This document shows positions 10,629 to 23,235 of a stretch of DNA of 64,000 nucleotides, in pieces. Position numbers and translations under genes: made by a program. A model generated the notes under the pieces. That model saw only the letters and a list, made by a program, of their open reading frames with translations. It was not told the origin of the DNA and made no database searches. The stretch covers positions 5,797,001-5,861,000 of the forward strand of contig CM063253.1 of assembly GCA_032158295.1 (NCBI GenBank), given 5' to 3'. Source of the DNA: Pycnopodia helianthoides (taxonomy: Eukaryota > Echinodermata > Asteroidea > Forcipulatida > Asteriidae). Positions within the stretch are counted from its first letter, which is position 1. Every line of letters starts with the position of its first letter.

Positions 10629-11726
10629 GTAAGAAGATACGTTTTAAACTTTACATTGTAATTTGATTTGATTTATCAAAGAGTAAAAGAAGTGAAAAGT
10701 TGTACATAATTTTAATTGAATGGAGTCTGGACCGAGCCGAATTAGTGCAATTCCGCTGGGCTCTGACACGAAACCGTTACCTGTAATTCTTGTTCTTCAG
10801 ATGTCGTTATTGCGTCACTTGAAAGTATTGATTGAATTCGCATGGAATGATAAGAGCTTCGTTTTGCTTAAAGTCGATATTTGACACACATATAATTAAA
10901 ATTGATGTGAGGACATTACATCACATGTTCTTATCCTTACACGTGTTCATATACCACCACCTAGAGCTTATGTTTTAGTTGCTAACTGTCTGTTTGAAAT
11001 GTTTATGTATATACAATTTTTTACAGAGGTAAATTTGAGTCCACACATATAAAGTTCATTCTTGTTGGCTAATGTGAGTTTTAACTGCTCTAGTAGGAAT
11101 TTAGTAATCATTATAAAACATATTTGTACAAAGATTGTTATAAAACGCAGCTCAAACCAAAGCTACAAAATGTCCTTTCTTGGTCCGTGGATGATGTTTT
11201 ACTTTTTGTATTGAAGCGTACTATAGGGGAGATAATTGTTCACAGTGCGTTGTGTCGATATTTAACTCACCATCAATTAAAATTGAAACGAGGACATTAC
11301 ATCACATGTTCTTATCCTTAGAGATGTTCATATTACCACCACATATAGTTGTAGTTTTAGTTGCTAACTGTCAGTTTGAAATGTTTATGTATATACAATT
11401 TTTTAAGAGGTAAATTTAAGTCCTCAAATACTAAATTTATTCTTGTTGGCTAGTGTGACTTTTAACTGCTCTAGTAGGAAGTTAGTAATCATTATAAAAC
11501 AGATTTGAACAAAGATTTTTATAAAACACAAATCCAACCAAAGCTAGAAACTGTCCTTTCTTGGTCGTGGATGATGTTTTACTTTTTGTATTGAAGCGTA
11601 CTAGGGGAGATATTTGTTCAGAGTGCGTTGTGTACTTGTGTATTGTCCGCACTCCATTGAAATGAGTGATTTTTTGCCAGAACTCTGCATCTGCTATAAA
11701 ATTATATACAGGAATATCATAAATGT

Positions 11727-12917
11727 CTAATTGTTAATGTTCTGATACTGCTTCTCAGCTGAACTCTGTGGCACCCTGACCGCTTCATAGCTGGTGGTGG
11801 TGCTGCCCTCTGGCCGAGCGTAGTCATGCTCTGGGCTTTCATTCTCTACTTCAACTGGTTGGTAGTAGGTATCTTGTGTGGGTTCGATGTAGACGCGATT
11901 CTTGTCCTCCGTTGGCTGCAGCTCCATGTAGGGATCAGTTTTGGTGACTCGGGGTTCTTTCTCAGATGTGAGTCTTTTTATCAGACGGTTCTTCCTTACA
12001 TTATGAAAGAAGAGAATGACGGTGATGACGAAGAATGTAGCAGCGAAGACCAAGACAACTATGAAAGCTATAATCCATGGAGTTGTAGACGGGGCGCAAT
12101 TGTTTTGTGACGTCATGCTTTTGGATGCAGTTGTTATCTGCTCTGGTGTTGTGGGTTCTGTCATGGTGTCCCTCACTGTAATCGGCCCGATTTGACAAGT
12201 ACGTTGCATAGTAGTGAAATACATTGATGCGATGACGCAATCGAATGCAACACCATTATCATCATCATCGACAGTTAAACTTGATGTCCTTACGATTGTA
12301 TCGTTATCATCGTTGATTACTGATGTCCATGTGGTGTATCTAGTAGTCTGTATAGTGGGATTGATCGTCATTGTGACTGATCCGTGACTGCTCTCAGATG
12401 AACACCTCATATGTAACTCTGTCCCTGCGTCTACTGTAATGGGTCCAGAAGGGGAGCACATAGGGAAGGACTCACTGGGGAAGTATAACACTGAAAGTGT
12501 TACACTGGATGTGGCTACGATGACATTGCCTCCGCCCGATATTGGGTCATTGACATTGCACACATATTCATCAGTATCGGTCCTCTGCACATTGGTGATG
12601 GTAAAGTCTTGAACAACTGTTTGAGTATTCACATCTACCGATGTATCGAAGATGAGTCGTTCCTTCACATTCCAAAGAGTAGCTTCATCCCATCTCAGGG
12701 TCTGGTCCTCAGTCCTCCACGCCACGACATGGTCCGACTCGAGGTTTGTAGCGGTACACCTCATATCAACCTCCCCGCCCTCCTTACGATCAGCCTCTGG
12801 TGTTAAGATCTCCGCATACACTGCTGGTTGAGCAGTGACAACCATCAGGAATCCGCCTGCATCAAGTGAGCACCAAACACACACCAGCAAAACATACATG
12901 GACATCCTTCCATCCAT
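11727..12917 (-). CDS. Receptor gene 2: short-tail two-Ig transmembrane receptor, intact
   Basis: 396 residues. Signal peptide about 1-29. D1 has C54, W67 and C120. D2 has C172 and C226, plus the extra pair C154 and C240. The stalk is about 250-279, Thr/Ser-rich, and holds an unusual Cys (NNCAPS, C273) that could allow disulfide dimers. TM about 280-303, then HNVRKNR. Tail tyrosines: YMEL, YIEP, TYYQPV, DYARP, TSYEAV (Y377) and YQNI (Y391). Two sites fit the TxYxx[VI] immunoreceptor switch motif and YQN fits a Grb2 SH2 site, so tyrosine-phosphorylation signalling is inferred. D1 differs from neighbours at WDEATLWNVKERLIF. The extracellular part is homologous to long-tail genes; everything from the stalk on is unrelated to them. 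Confidence 0.85.
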   Translation of the reverse strand: MDGRMSMYVLLVCVWCSLDAGGFLMVVTAQPAVYAEILTPEADRKEGGEVDMRCTATNLESDHVVAWRTEDQTLRWDEATLWNVKERLIFDTSVDVNTQTVVQDFTITNVQRTDTDEYVCNVNDPISGGGNVIVATSSVTLSVLYFPSESFPMCSPSGPITVDAGTELHMRCSSESSHGSVTMTINPTIQTTRYTTWTSVINDDNDTIVRTSSLTVDDDDNGVAFDCVIASMYFTTMQRTCQIGPITVRDTMTEPTTPEQITTASKSMTSQNNCAPSTTPWIIAFIVVLVFAATFFVITVILFFHNVRKNRLIKRLTSEKEPRVTKTDPYMELQPTEDKNRVYIEPTQDTYYQPVEVENESPEHDYARPEGSTTTSYEAVRVPQSSAEKQYQNINN

Positions 12918-15055
12918 TGTATTGAATCTGAGTTTATTAAGTTGCTATTAAATCATTCTCGGAGACGACGGATAAAGGATGGAAATGCACGAAGTAGAAT
13001 GATCCTGCGTTCACACACAACTCAATCTAACAGTGATTTAATGCACATGTATTTAACGATGAAGTTAACTTGGTTGTACTTCCTCATACTGAGCACCACA
13101 CGTCAATGAAATTTAACAATTACCCAAGTCTGGATTTCGTTGTATCGAGCCATGTTTTACAATGAGAACTGTAATGTCACAATTCAACTGAATCTAGAAC
13201 GACCATACATTAACGAACAGATACCATTTAGCAAAGCCACAAACCGAGTGATTGTTCAACAAGGTCTAATGGTAGAAAGAAACAACCAAAGAGACAAAAC
13301 GCGGTGAGATTACGACAGAGGAATTTCATTGAAAAAGGAATAGAATGTTAACGCCAGTGATTAATATTAATTTCTGATTTTTGATTTAATAAAACTTGTA
13401 CCTTGCAGATCAAAACTAATTTTCGCTACCAGAACAAGTTATTAAAACATGTGACTTGAAGTTTTTGTAACAATAGTATTGAGCTAAATATTGACAAATT
13501 GAAAACATTATTATCTTTTAGTACACTCGGCACAACCAATAATTTAATTTAAATCAATAATTTCCCATTGATTCAATTCGACTGAATCATGAAGCCTTTA
13601 TACGTGGTATGCTTCTGATGCAAAAAATTTCCCCAAATTTCCTAGCAGTGTTATAGAGTGGTACACATCCATTCCTAACATTAGCTTAGAAGTAGAGTGC
13701 GCCCTCTATCAACTCTCCTTGTCTAGTATGATCACTGTGTTCGTTTTGAACGACAGATAATTTAATATAATCCATTTTATGTCGAGAGATTGGTAAAGAT
13801 AACAAGAAATTTAATTGTTGAACATTTCTTAATTAAAAGAGTAGTACCTTGAGTGGTAACTGGTAGTTAAAATCTGCTTTGATTGTGAACAAAAATGTAG
13901 CGGCTTGCAAAAAGTTCAATGAAGTGACGTCACTAACGCAGGGACCCGCAGTGACCAAACTCAAGACTGGGTTAATTGGGGAGAACCCAGAGAGCCTTGG
14001 AAATGACGTACAATGTTACGTACGTCAGAAGGGTGACAATAAGATGGAGGGCGATGATGGGATTAACATTTTCAAAATGATTTACTAAATAATAATTTAC
14101 TATGAACATTATAAATATTGTGAAATAACAAAGTGCAAATGTATAGGGGCTGATGCACAAACAGTCATTTCTTAAAGCTTTGTACAACATTATTATCGAT
14201 AGAAAAGGTTCGATTTCATTATGAAAGCCCACTCCCTATAAAGCTCACACACCAGTACCAATTCTCAGAGAATTATTCCCATATGAAAATTTCGGAAAGT
14301 CATGCATTTTCATAAATTCTAATTGCCGCAGTCTATACAAAGAATTATAAACATAAACAGAATCCCTGACCAAAAATATGACCTTTTATTCGTTGTTGTC
14401 ATTCTTTGTTGACGGGATCACATAATGTAGTCGACAGACTTAGTCATGTTGTTTGTCAGTTGATTACAAACTTACGTTGTACCAATTTGAATCCACAACG
14501 AATGATTCAAAACGAGGTCCGATCAGACAATCGAGCACTCTAGATAACTGAAACGCAGTGAGCCATAGAAGGGAGGGGCACATTGCGGGCGTTCCTTATA
14601 ACATCTGGCCAGGGTTATTCCTGCACCACGAGCCGCGGCGATAGGAGTCATTTCCCGTTCTTTACATTTCCCAAGTTGAGTATTATTAGGTAATTTCCAC
14701 CACGTGAATTATTCACGATCGAAAGTGAACCAATAAAAGAGTCAGCTCTTTGATACTGCACCATAATTTTGCTCAATATCCTCCTGGGTGAGTTGATGGG
14801 AAATTTAGGAAAACTGTAGTTCACTAGAGAGAGCTTAGTTTATAGCTCATCCCGAAAGTAGTATTGAAACGTAATAACGCTGATCCAGCAGCTACGAACT
14901 TTTATAAAGTGTTTCTTAGACTCGTCATGGGTAGTGTTAAAACAAATTGACTTGAAATTTAGAACCGGTAGCCATCTTGAAAAAAACAACTTTGCACACT
15001 CTAGGAGAACTGAATGTGAGCTTGATTTATAGTAAATAATAGAGTATTACTACTA
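12918..15055. repeat. Spacer right of gene 2: modules U-M-P
   Basis: Closely related to 57642-59740 upstream of gene 12, sharing specific variants such as 'aaaaatttccccaaatttcc' and 'ttcctaacattagcttagaag'. It contains an intact TGACGTCA at 13925-13932. P is shortened at its right end and joins an unrelated dispersed repeat at about 15056. No gene is called. Confidence 0.6.
13925..13932. promoter_or_regulatory. CRE palindrome TGACGTCA upstream of gene 2
   Basis: Same M-block context, about 1.0 kb upstream of the gene 2 start. Confidence 0.45.
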
Positions 15056-15395
15056 GTGGCTTATTATATGGCGCTCATATCCGTCACTCAGTGAAGCTCA
15101 AGCGCTTCAACAGTCAGTATTTTCCTGCAAGGTATTGTGGAGGCACGTTTTGAAGTATTATACCTATTCCTTTACATAGCACCATGTAATGGTTTACAAG
15201 GTGCTGCGGCGCAATATGCAGCCAATCAAATAAGAAACACCGGGGCAAACCTTTTCTCTTTTCGATAAGTGCACTGGGTTCTTTTACGTGCATTACACAA
15301 CACACGGGACCTACGGCTTTACGTCCCATCCGAAGGCCGAGCAATGATGGTTAAGTGTCTTGCTTAAGGACATAAGTGTCATGTAGGAATATCGT
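15056..15395. repeat. Dispersed repeat insertion
   Basis: This 340-bp stretch is absent from all other spacers here. It includes 'cacgggacctacggctttac', 'gtcccatccgaaggccgag' and 'gttaagtgtcttgcttaagg'. From memory I recognise these as a dispersed repeat theme common in marine invertebrate and fish genomes. It interrupts the P/R modules and encodes nothing recognisable. Confidence 0.55.
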
Positions 15396-16995
15396 ATTCA
15401 CTCTAAAAAATAATTTTGTATGACTGTAGTTTTAGTTGCTGAATGTTGTTTGAAATGTTTAGGAAATGTTTTGTATAAAATATACACATTTTTTTACAGA
15501 GGTAAATTTGAGTCCTCAAACACTAACATTTATTCTTGTTGGCAGCTCCAGTAGGAATATCGTCATGATTCTAAACTTAATTTGTCTGAAGATTGTAATA
15601 AAACGCAGATCCAACCAAAGCTAGAAATTGTCCTTTCTTGGTCCGTGGATGATGTTTTACTTTTTGTATCGAAGCGTACTAGGGGAGATATTTGTTCACA
15701 GTGCGTTGTGTACTTGTGTATTATCCGCACTCCATTGAAATGAGTGATTTTCTAAATAAACGTGTAGAGGCGATGAGGCCCTAACTTTTATGATTGGGAT
15801 GGACTTTCAAGATATCACTTGTTGATACCAATCACTCGTCATTAATTTATTCAAAGCCAGCAGGTTCATACATATTTATACAATTTGATTACAAACGACC
15901 AAATATTTGTATTAAAAGCCAATTTATTCATATCAAACAGGTCCTTACGTATTCATGCATTCCGTTTCCATTACAAACAAATTTTCGTTTTCTCCAACTA
16001 TTATTTTGTCTGACTCAAAATCTTGTTATTTATTTTAATCTGAAAGTATTGCTAGTAATTTATTTATAGAAGCAGGTTCATACATAATTACATATCCTAA
16101 ATCCAAATGAATATTCATACTTTGAAAATCATAGCAAGCAGGTGTTTACATCATTGATATATTCTGAGTACAAATGAATATTCATGTCTTGCTCTGACTC
16201 TGTATACTTTTTATGATTAAAACCTGAAAATGTTATTTGGGGAAAAAAAATCAAGGGGCTTTGTTTTTATGATCCAAGCAGGCCTGTGGCTGTACATGGA
16301 ATTATGGACTTACACATAGTTACTGCACGCGTGCGCACTCCATCCGTATCTATGGAGAGCGCGTGCGGAGATTTCTGGGAGTTCATAATTTCATGTCCAG
16401 CAACAAGTCCAGGAACATACCCCATTACCAAGGGGGAACGGTTACAACAATATTTAGAATATACAAATTGCAGTTTACATCATGACGGAGGAGTAAGCAA
16501 AGCATCAATGTTAAACTATTTATTTGGAACATTGATTTCCTTTAACTTGGCAGACGTACAAATATAATTGGCTAAGCAATATACAGTATCTTTTTGCATG
16601 AGAGGTCATTAACAAAATAAATTTGTCTCTTTCTGTTAGCATACTAAAACCTGCATTACTTTTACAAATAGTATCATACATGGCTTTTTCTAAAAGAATT
16701 ATACATTGAACATTAGTTTATTTACATAAGCAAAGTGTACATGCATGTATTTCAAAACCCTCAAACCCGCAAGACAGACCGATTTCATGCAAGTGAAATA
16801 AGCACAAATTTACGAAAGTGGTGTGTTTACAGAATAGTAAAGGTTTCCAACCACAACGCTGTTTGGAAGTTATGGGAGATAGTGAAGGGGAAACTTGGAG
16901 GATGTGGAATTGGGAGAGAGAATACCGGGCCTGGTGGCAATGAGAAGGGCCGAGTCCTGCTCATCCTACGATATCTATATTAATATAGATCAATG
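15396..16995. other. R remnant fused to S module, 3' flank of gene 3
   Basis: 15396-15752 matches the R flank that elsewhere leads into the 3' end of a short-tail gene. At about 15753 it switches to S sequence ('aaataaacgtgtagaggcg', as at 44539). The S part holds a degenerate copy of the GCGTGCGC hairpin repeat (16284-16410), then a deletion of about 270 bases relative to the gene 7 flank at about 16413. It ends in the conserved long-tail 3' flank. Confidence 0.6.
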
Positions 16996-18778
16996 TTATT
17001 TTATCATTACGCTGGAGTACATCATTGCTTCAGATGCTGGTTGTGGGTTGCTGCCGTCATCTAGAATCTCGTCTGATGGCAAATCCAAATCAGCATAGAC
17101 AATGTGATCCTCAGATCCTGGGTTGCCATGACTACTATGCTGTCTCATGGGTACAGATACTTGGGCATATGAAGCATCGTCAGCGTTTTCCAGGCTTGGG
17201 GTACCGTCGTTGACGCTTGTTGGGGTGGGGAAGAGGGTATCATCCGGTCATCGTGGGTACGAGTCGAGGCGTTACTCCTACGCTCTGTTGGTTTGGGTTT
17301 ATAGGGTGTGGGCTTACTAGGTCGAGTTGGTCTGACTAGAGCCGTCGGTTTGATGGGTGTGGATAAGTCGTCCCCAGAGGGCGATGTTGTTCTATCATAG
17401 ACACTGGAATCAATGCGGGATTGTTGTAACTCTGCTGAGTTGTAGGATCATTGGTCAGGTCTGACTGTTGCTTCTTCACTTCATGTTCAGTCCTTTTAGT
17501 TCGGGTACGGAATGGTTTTGCGTATATTAGACTTGGATCAGTCGCCTGTGTTGATCTTACCGGCGCAGTGTTATCATAAGACGCGCCTTGTCCGGATATT
17601 GGGCTTTGGGAGGGGACATATATGATATTATCCTGTAACCCATGTTGTGTTGAGTCAAGTTCTCCATACTCGTTGAAACTGATCTGAGAATGTTCAAGTC
17701 TATCTAGTGTCAATTCAGTATTTGTTTGATTGATGTCTGGATTGGACTGTCCTGATTTGGGATCCGAGTTGCCGGAGCGTCGTTTACAGCAAATAAAGAT
17801 CAGGATTACGATGAGAAGAAATGCAATTAGTCCTCCGGCTACTGCTCCGACAATGACGGCAGGACTGAACGAAGCTGTGGACGTAGATTGAGTGAATGCC
17901 GAGGAGGACGTCGAAGTTACTTCATTCTCTGAAGTTGGCGTAAAATTTCCAGTCGATGGTGTCGTTGATCCTGACGTGGATGATGTTGACGTGAATGATG
18001 TTGTGGGTTCTGTCATGGGTAATGTCACGGTGTTTCTCACTGTAATTGGTCCGATATGACATGTACATTGCATACCAGCGAAATACATTGATGATATGAA
18101 GCATTCGAATGCAACACCATTATCAGAATCATCCACTGTCAAATCTAATGTCCTTATGACTGTATCGTTATCATCGTTGATTACTGATGTCCATGTGGTG
18201 TATCTAGTAGTCTGTATAGTGGGATTGATCGTCATTGTGACTGTTCCGTGACTGCTCTCAGATGAACACCTCATACGTAACTCTGTCCCTGCGTCTACTG
18301 TAATGGGTCCAGAAGGGGAGCACATAGGGAAGGACTCACTGGGGAAGTATAACACTGAAAGTGTTACATTGGATGTGGCTACGATGTCGCTGCCTCCGCC
18401 CGGTATTGGGTCTTTGACATTACACACATATTCATCAGTATCGTTCCTCTGCACATTGGTGATGGTAAAGTCTTGAACAACTGTTTGAGTAGCCATATAT
18501 TTCGATGTATCGAAGATGAATCGTTGATTCGAAGTAACAGTGGCTCCACCCCATCTCAGGGTCTGGTGTTCAGTCCTCCACTCCACGGTGTGATTCAACT
18601 CGAGGTTTGTAGCGGTACACCTCATATCAACCTGCCCGCCCTCCTTACGATCGGCTTCTGGTGTTAAGATCTCCGCAAACACTGCTGGTTGAGCAGTGAC
18701 AACCATCAGGAATCCGCCTGCATCAAGTGAGCACCAAACACACACCAGCAAAACATACATGGAGATCCTTCCATCCAT
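16996..18778 (-). pseudogene. Receptor gene 3: long-tail class, frameshifted in the tail
   Basis: The frame is open from 18778 to 17336 (480 codons): signal peptide, D1, D2, a long Ser/Thr stalk (TSFTSTSSTSGSTTPSTG...) and TM are all intact. One A is missing near 17413 relative to sister genes (AATCAATGCG for AATCAAATGCG). This shifts the tail after YNNPA and ends it 28 residues later. A second one-base loss in a G run lies near 17222 and does not restore the frame. Homology to the normal tail, including IVYADL and YSSV codons, continues to the TAA at 16996. So the motif-bearing tail end is lost, unless these are sequencing errors. D2 shows MQCTC in place of MQRTC, an extra Cys shared with gene 7. 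An 18-bp palindrome (ATCTATATTAATATAGAT) lies just 3' of the gene. Confidence 0.75.
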
Positions 18779-21700
18779 TGTATTGAATCTCAGCTTATTA
18801 AGTTGCTATCAAATCATTCCTGGACACTACGGATAAAGGATGGAAATGCACGAAGTAAAATGATCCTGATTTCACACACAACTCAATGTAACAGTGATTT
18901 AATGCACATGTATTTAACGATGAAGTTAACTTGGTTGCACTTCCTCATACTGAGCACCACACGTCACTGAACTTCAACAATAATACAAGTCTGGGTTTTG
19001 TTTGTATTGAGTCATGTTTTACAATGAGAATTATAATGTCACAATTCAACTGAATCTAGAACGACCATACCTTAACTAACACATACCATGAAAATACTCT
19101 ACTACTTTAGCACAGCCACAAATCGAGTGATTGTAACATTTTAAAGTTCCAACAAGGTCTGATGGTAGAAAGAAACAACTGAAGAGACAAAACACAGTGA
19201 GATTACGACAGAAGAGTTTCATTGAAAAAGGAATAGAATATTAACGCCAGTGAATAATATCAGTTTCTGATTTATGATTTAGTGAAACTTGTACCATGCA
19301 GATCAGAACTGATGTTCGCCACCAGAACGAAAAACCGTTTACTTTTCATCGAATAAGTTATTAAAACATGTCACTCTAAGTTTTTGCAACAACAGTATAG
19401 AGCTTAAATGTTGACAAATTGAAATCATGAATATCTTTAAATACACTTGGCACAACCAATAATTTAATTTAAGTCAATCGTTTTCCATTGATTCAATTCG
19501 ACTGAATCATGAGACTTGCTGATACGTGGTATGCTTCCGATGCAAAATGCCCCGTCCCCAAATTTCCTAGCAGTGTCATGGTTTGGTACACATCCTAACA
19601 TTAACTTAGCAGAAGACTGCGCCCTCTATCCATACTCCCTGTCTAGTATGATCATTGTGTTCGTTTTAAATGACAGACAATTTAATACAATCCATCTTAT
19701 GTCGAGAGATTGGTAACGGTAACAAGAAATTTAGTTGTTTTACATTTCTTACTAAAAAGGGTTGTACTTTGAGTGATAACAGGTAGTTAAAATCTGCTTT
19801 GATTGTGTACACAAATATATAGTGGCTTCTAAAAAGTTCAATGAAGTGACGTCACTAACGCAGGGACCCGCAGTGACCAAACTCAAGACTGGGTTAGTTG
19901 GGGAGAACCAAGAGAGCCTTGTAAATGACGTACAATGTCAGAAGGGTGATGCTAAGATGAAGGAAGATGATGGGATTATCATTTTCAAAAAAAAATTACT
20001 AGATAATAATTTAACATGATCTTTATAAATATTGTGAAGTAAACAAGGTGCAAAGCTGTAGAGGCTGATGCACAATCAGTCATTTGTTAAAGCTTTGTAT
20101 ACAGCATTCTTATCTCATTCTCATTCATATTATGAAAGCCCACTCCCTGTAAAGTTCACACCAGTACCAATTCTCAGAGAATTATTCCCATAAAAAACTC
20201 TGAAAATCAAGTATGTTCATAAATTTTGATTGCCCCAGTCTATACAAAGAAGAATAAACATGAACAAAATCCCTGAAAAACAATAATGACCTTTTATTTT
20301 TGTTGTCGTCCTTTGTTGATGGGATCACATAATATAATCGACCTATATACTTAGTCATGTTGTTTGTCAGTTGATTACATACTTACGTTGTACCAATTTG
20401 AATCCACAACGAATGATTCAAAACGGGGTCTGATCAGACAATCGAGCACTCTAGGGCGTTCCTTAGAACATCTGGCCAGGGTTATTCCTGCACCACGAGC
20501 CGCGGCGATAGGGGTCATTTTCCGTTCTTCACATTTCCTGAGTTGAGTATTATTTAGGTTATTTCCACCACGTGAATTATCCACGATCGAAAGTTAACAT
20601 TATAAAGGAGTCAGCTCTTTGATACTGCACGATCAAGTTGCTCAATATATTCCTGGGTGAGTTGACAGAAATTTAGGGAAAACTTGAGTTCACTAGAGAG
20701 AGCTTCGTTTATAGCTCATCCCGAAAGTAGTATCAACACGAACGCTGATCGGTCAACTACGAAATGTTTTAAAGTGCTTATTAGACTCACCGAGGGTAGT
20801 ACTACAAAAATTGAATTGAAAATGGGAACCGGCAGCCATCTTGAAAAACCTACTTTGCACATTCTTGGAGAATTTAATGTGAGCTTGATTTATAGTCAAT
20901 CATAATAGGATAATGTGGGAAAGTATTTTAGAATTAACATATTCTTCATTTGTTTGAGAAAATAGAGAATTTTAGCGAATAATCTGTGAGATTCATATGA
21001 GGTTGCACCAGGGAGTCCTCTTAACATTTAAATATAAAACTCAATAGAGGGCTCACTTTTCAATTTGTTTTTGTAATGCATTTTTATTCATGAAGTCATA
21101 GCTTTATGTCGATTTAATAATCTACAGCGGTGAAGTTACTTCATCCTCGCTATTCAAATATAATCATTGAGGATGATTAGAGGTTTGATCAAACAGCATC
21201 TTAATAAACAAGGATCAGGTAAGAAGATACGTTTTAAACTTCACATTGTAATTTGATTTGATTTATCAAAGAGTAAAAGTAGTGAAAAGTTGTACATAAT
21301 TTTAATTGAATGGAGTCTGGACCGAGCCGAATTAGTGTAATTCCGCTGGGCTCTGACACGAAACCGTTACCTGTAATTCTTGTTCTTTAGATGTCGTTTT
21401 TGCGTCACTTGAAAGTATTGATTGAATTGGCATGGAATGATAAGAGCTTCGTTTTGCTTAAAGTCGATATTTGACACACAAATAGTTAAAATTGATGTGA
21501 GGATATTACATCACATGTTCTTATCCTTACACGTGTTCATATACCACCACCAAGAGTTTATGTTTTAGTTGCTAACTGTCTGTTCGAAATGTTAATGTAT
21601 ATACAATTTTTTACAGAGGTAAATTTGAGTCCTCACATATAAAGTTCATTCTTATTGGCTAGTGTGAGTTTTAACTGCTCTAGTAGGAATTTAGTAATCA

Positions 21701-21935
21701 TTATAAAACAAAGTTGTACAAAGATTGTTATAAAACGCAGCTCCACCAAAGCTAGAAACTGTCCTGTCTTGGTCCGTGGATGATGTTTTACTTTTTTTAT
21801 TGAAGCTTACTAGTGGAGATTTTTGTTCACAGTGCGTTGTGTACTTGTGTATTATCCGCACTCCAATGAAATGAGTGATTTTCTGCCAGAATTCTGCATT
21901 TGCTATAACGTTATGTACACGTATATCATAAATGT
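18779..21935. repeat. Spacer gene 3/gene 4: modules U-M-P-Q-R
   Basis: Near-identical in order to the spacers right of genes 1 and 5. It contains TGACGTCA at 19847-19854, a P module with a 66-base loss near 20454 ('cactctag|ggcgttcc'), and the exon-like segment 21128-21218. No gene is called. Confidence 0.6.
19847..19854. promoter_or_regulatory. CRE palindrome TGACGTCA upstream of gene 3
   Basis: Same M-block context, about 1.07 kb upstream of the gene 3 start. Confidence 0.45.
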
Positions 21936-23235
21936 CTAATTGCTAATGTTCTGATACTGCTTCTCAGCTGAACTCTGTGGCACCCTGACCGCTTCATAGC
22001 TGGTGGTGGTGCTGTCCCCTGGCCGAGCGTAGTCATGCTCTGGGCTTTCATTCTCTACTTCAACTGGTTGGTAGTAGGTATCTTGTGTGGGTTCCATGTA
22101 GACGCAATTCTTGTCCCCCGTTGGCTGCAGCTCCATGTATAGGGATCAGGTTTGGTGACTCGGGGTTCTTTCTCTGATGCGAGACTTTTGATTGGACGGT
22201 TCTTTCTGACATCACGATGAATGAGAATGACGATGATGACGAAGAATGTAACAGCGAAGACCAAGACAACTATGAAAGCTAGAATCCATGGAGTTGAAGA
22301 TGGGGCTTGATCAGACGAACCTAGACTTGTCATGGTGCTCGTACTGTCATAGTTTTGTGACGTCAACGTTTGAGATCCAGTAGTTAGTTGTGCCATGGGA
22401 TCTGTTTTCGGAACAACATGAAGGGAGTTAGTTGTTTGTGTGGAGTATGCCGTAGTTTCTGTCATGGGTAATGTCCCGGTGTTCCTCACTGTAATTGGTC
22501 CGATGTGACATGTACGTTGCATACCAGCGAAATACATTGATGATATGAAGCATTCGAATGTAACACCATTATCAGCATCGTTCACTGTCAAATCTAATGT
22601 CCTTACGACTGTATCGCTATCATCGTTGATTACTGATGTCCATGTGGTGTATCTAGTAGTCTGTATAGACGGATTGATCGCCATTGTGACTGTTCCGTGA
22701 CTGCTCTCAGAAGAACACCTCATATGTAACTCTGTCCCTGCGTCTACTGTAATGGGTCCAGAAGGGGAGCACATAGGGAAGGACTCACTGGGGAAGTATA
22801 ACACTGAAAGTGTTACACTGGATGTGACTATGATGGCGTTGCCTCCGCCCGGTATTGGGTCACTGACTGTACACACATATTCACCAGTATCGGCCCTCTG
22901 CATATTGGTGATAGTAAATTTTTGAACAACTGTTTGAGTAGCCATATCTACCGACGTATCGAAGATGAATCGTCTATTCGTATCAACATACGTGGTTTCA
23001 CCCCATCTCAGGACCTGTACTGGGTCCTCAGTCCTCCACGCCACGATAGATCCAACTCGAGGTTTGTAGCGGTACACCTCATATCAACCTGCCCGCCCTC
23101 CTTACGATCAGCCTCTGGTGTTAAGATCTCCGCATACACTGCTGGTTGAGCAGTGACAACCATCAGAAATCCACCTGCATTAAGTGAACACCAAACACCC
23201 AAGAGCAAAACATACATGGAGATCCTTCCATCCAT
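21936..23235 (-). pseudogene. Receptor gene 4: short-tail class, two frameshifts
   Basis: The family start is at 23235. One base is lost in D1 near 23046 compared with gene 3, so the first frame stops at 23008 after 75 residues. The D1-D2-stalk-TM frame is open again from 23077 to 22055. An extra TA at about 22137 (CATGTATAGG for CATGTAGG) then throws the tail out of frame just before YMEL. The third frame (22136-21936) encodes the usual YMEP, TYYQPV, TSYEAV and YQNI tail. Two independent indels favour a pseudogene, though the codons between them look normal, so decay is recent or the indels are errors. The stalk is the long MTETTAYSTQTTNSLHV version shared with genes 6 and 13. Confidence 0.75.

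Larger units (their letters stand above)
8153..11726. repeat. Spacer gene 1/gene 2: modules U-M-P-Q-R
   Basis: This spacer is close to a copy of 18779-21935 and 24779-27982. It holds the gene 1 5' flank (U), an intact TGACGTCA at 9213-9220, the TATA-like box at 10010, the exon-like segment 10538-10628, and an internal partial duplication of R near 10880-11480 ('ttaacatttatgt...ttttttacagaggtaaattt' occurs twice). Short open frames recur in sister copies only because the DNA is duplicated. No gene is called. Confidence 0.6.
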
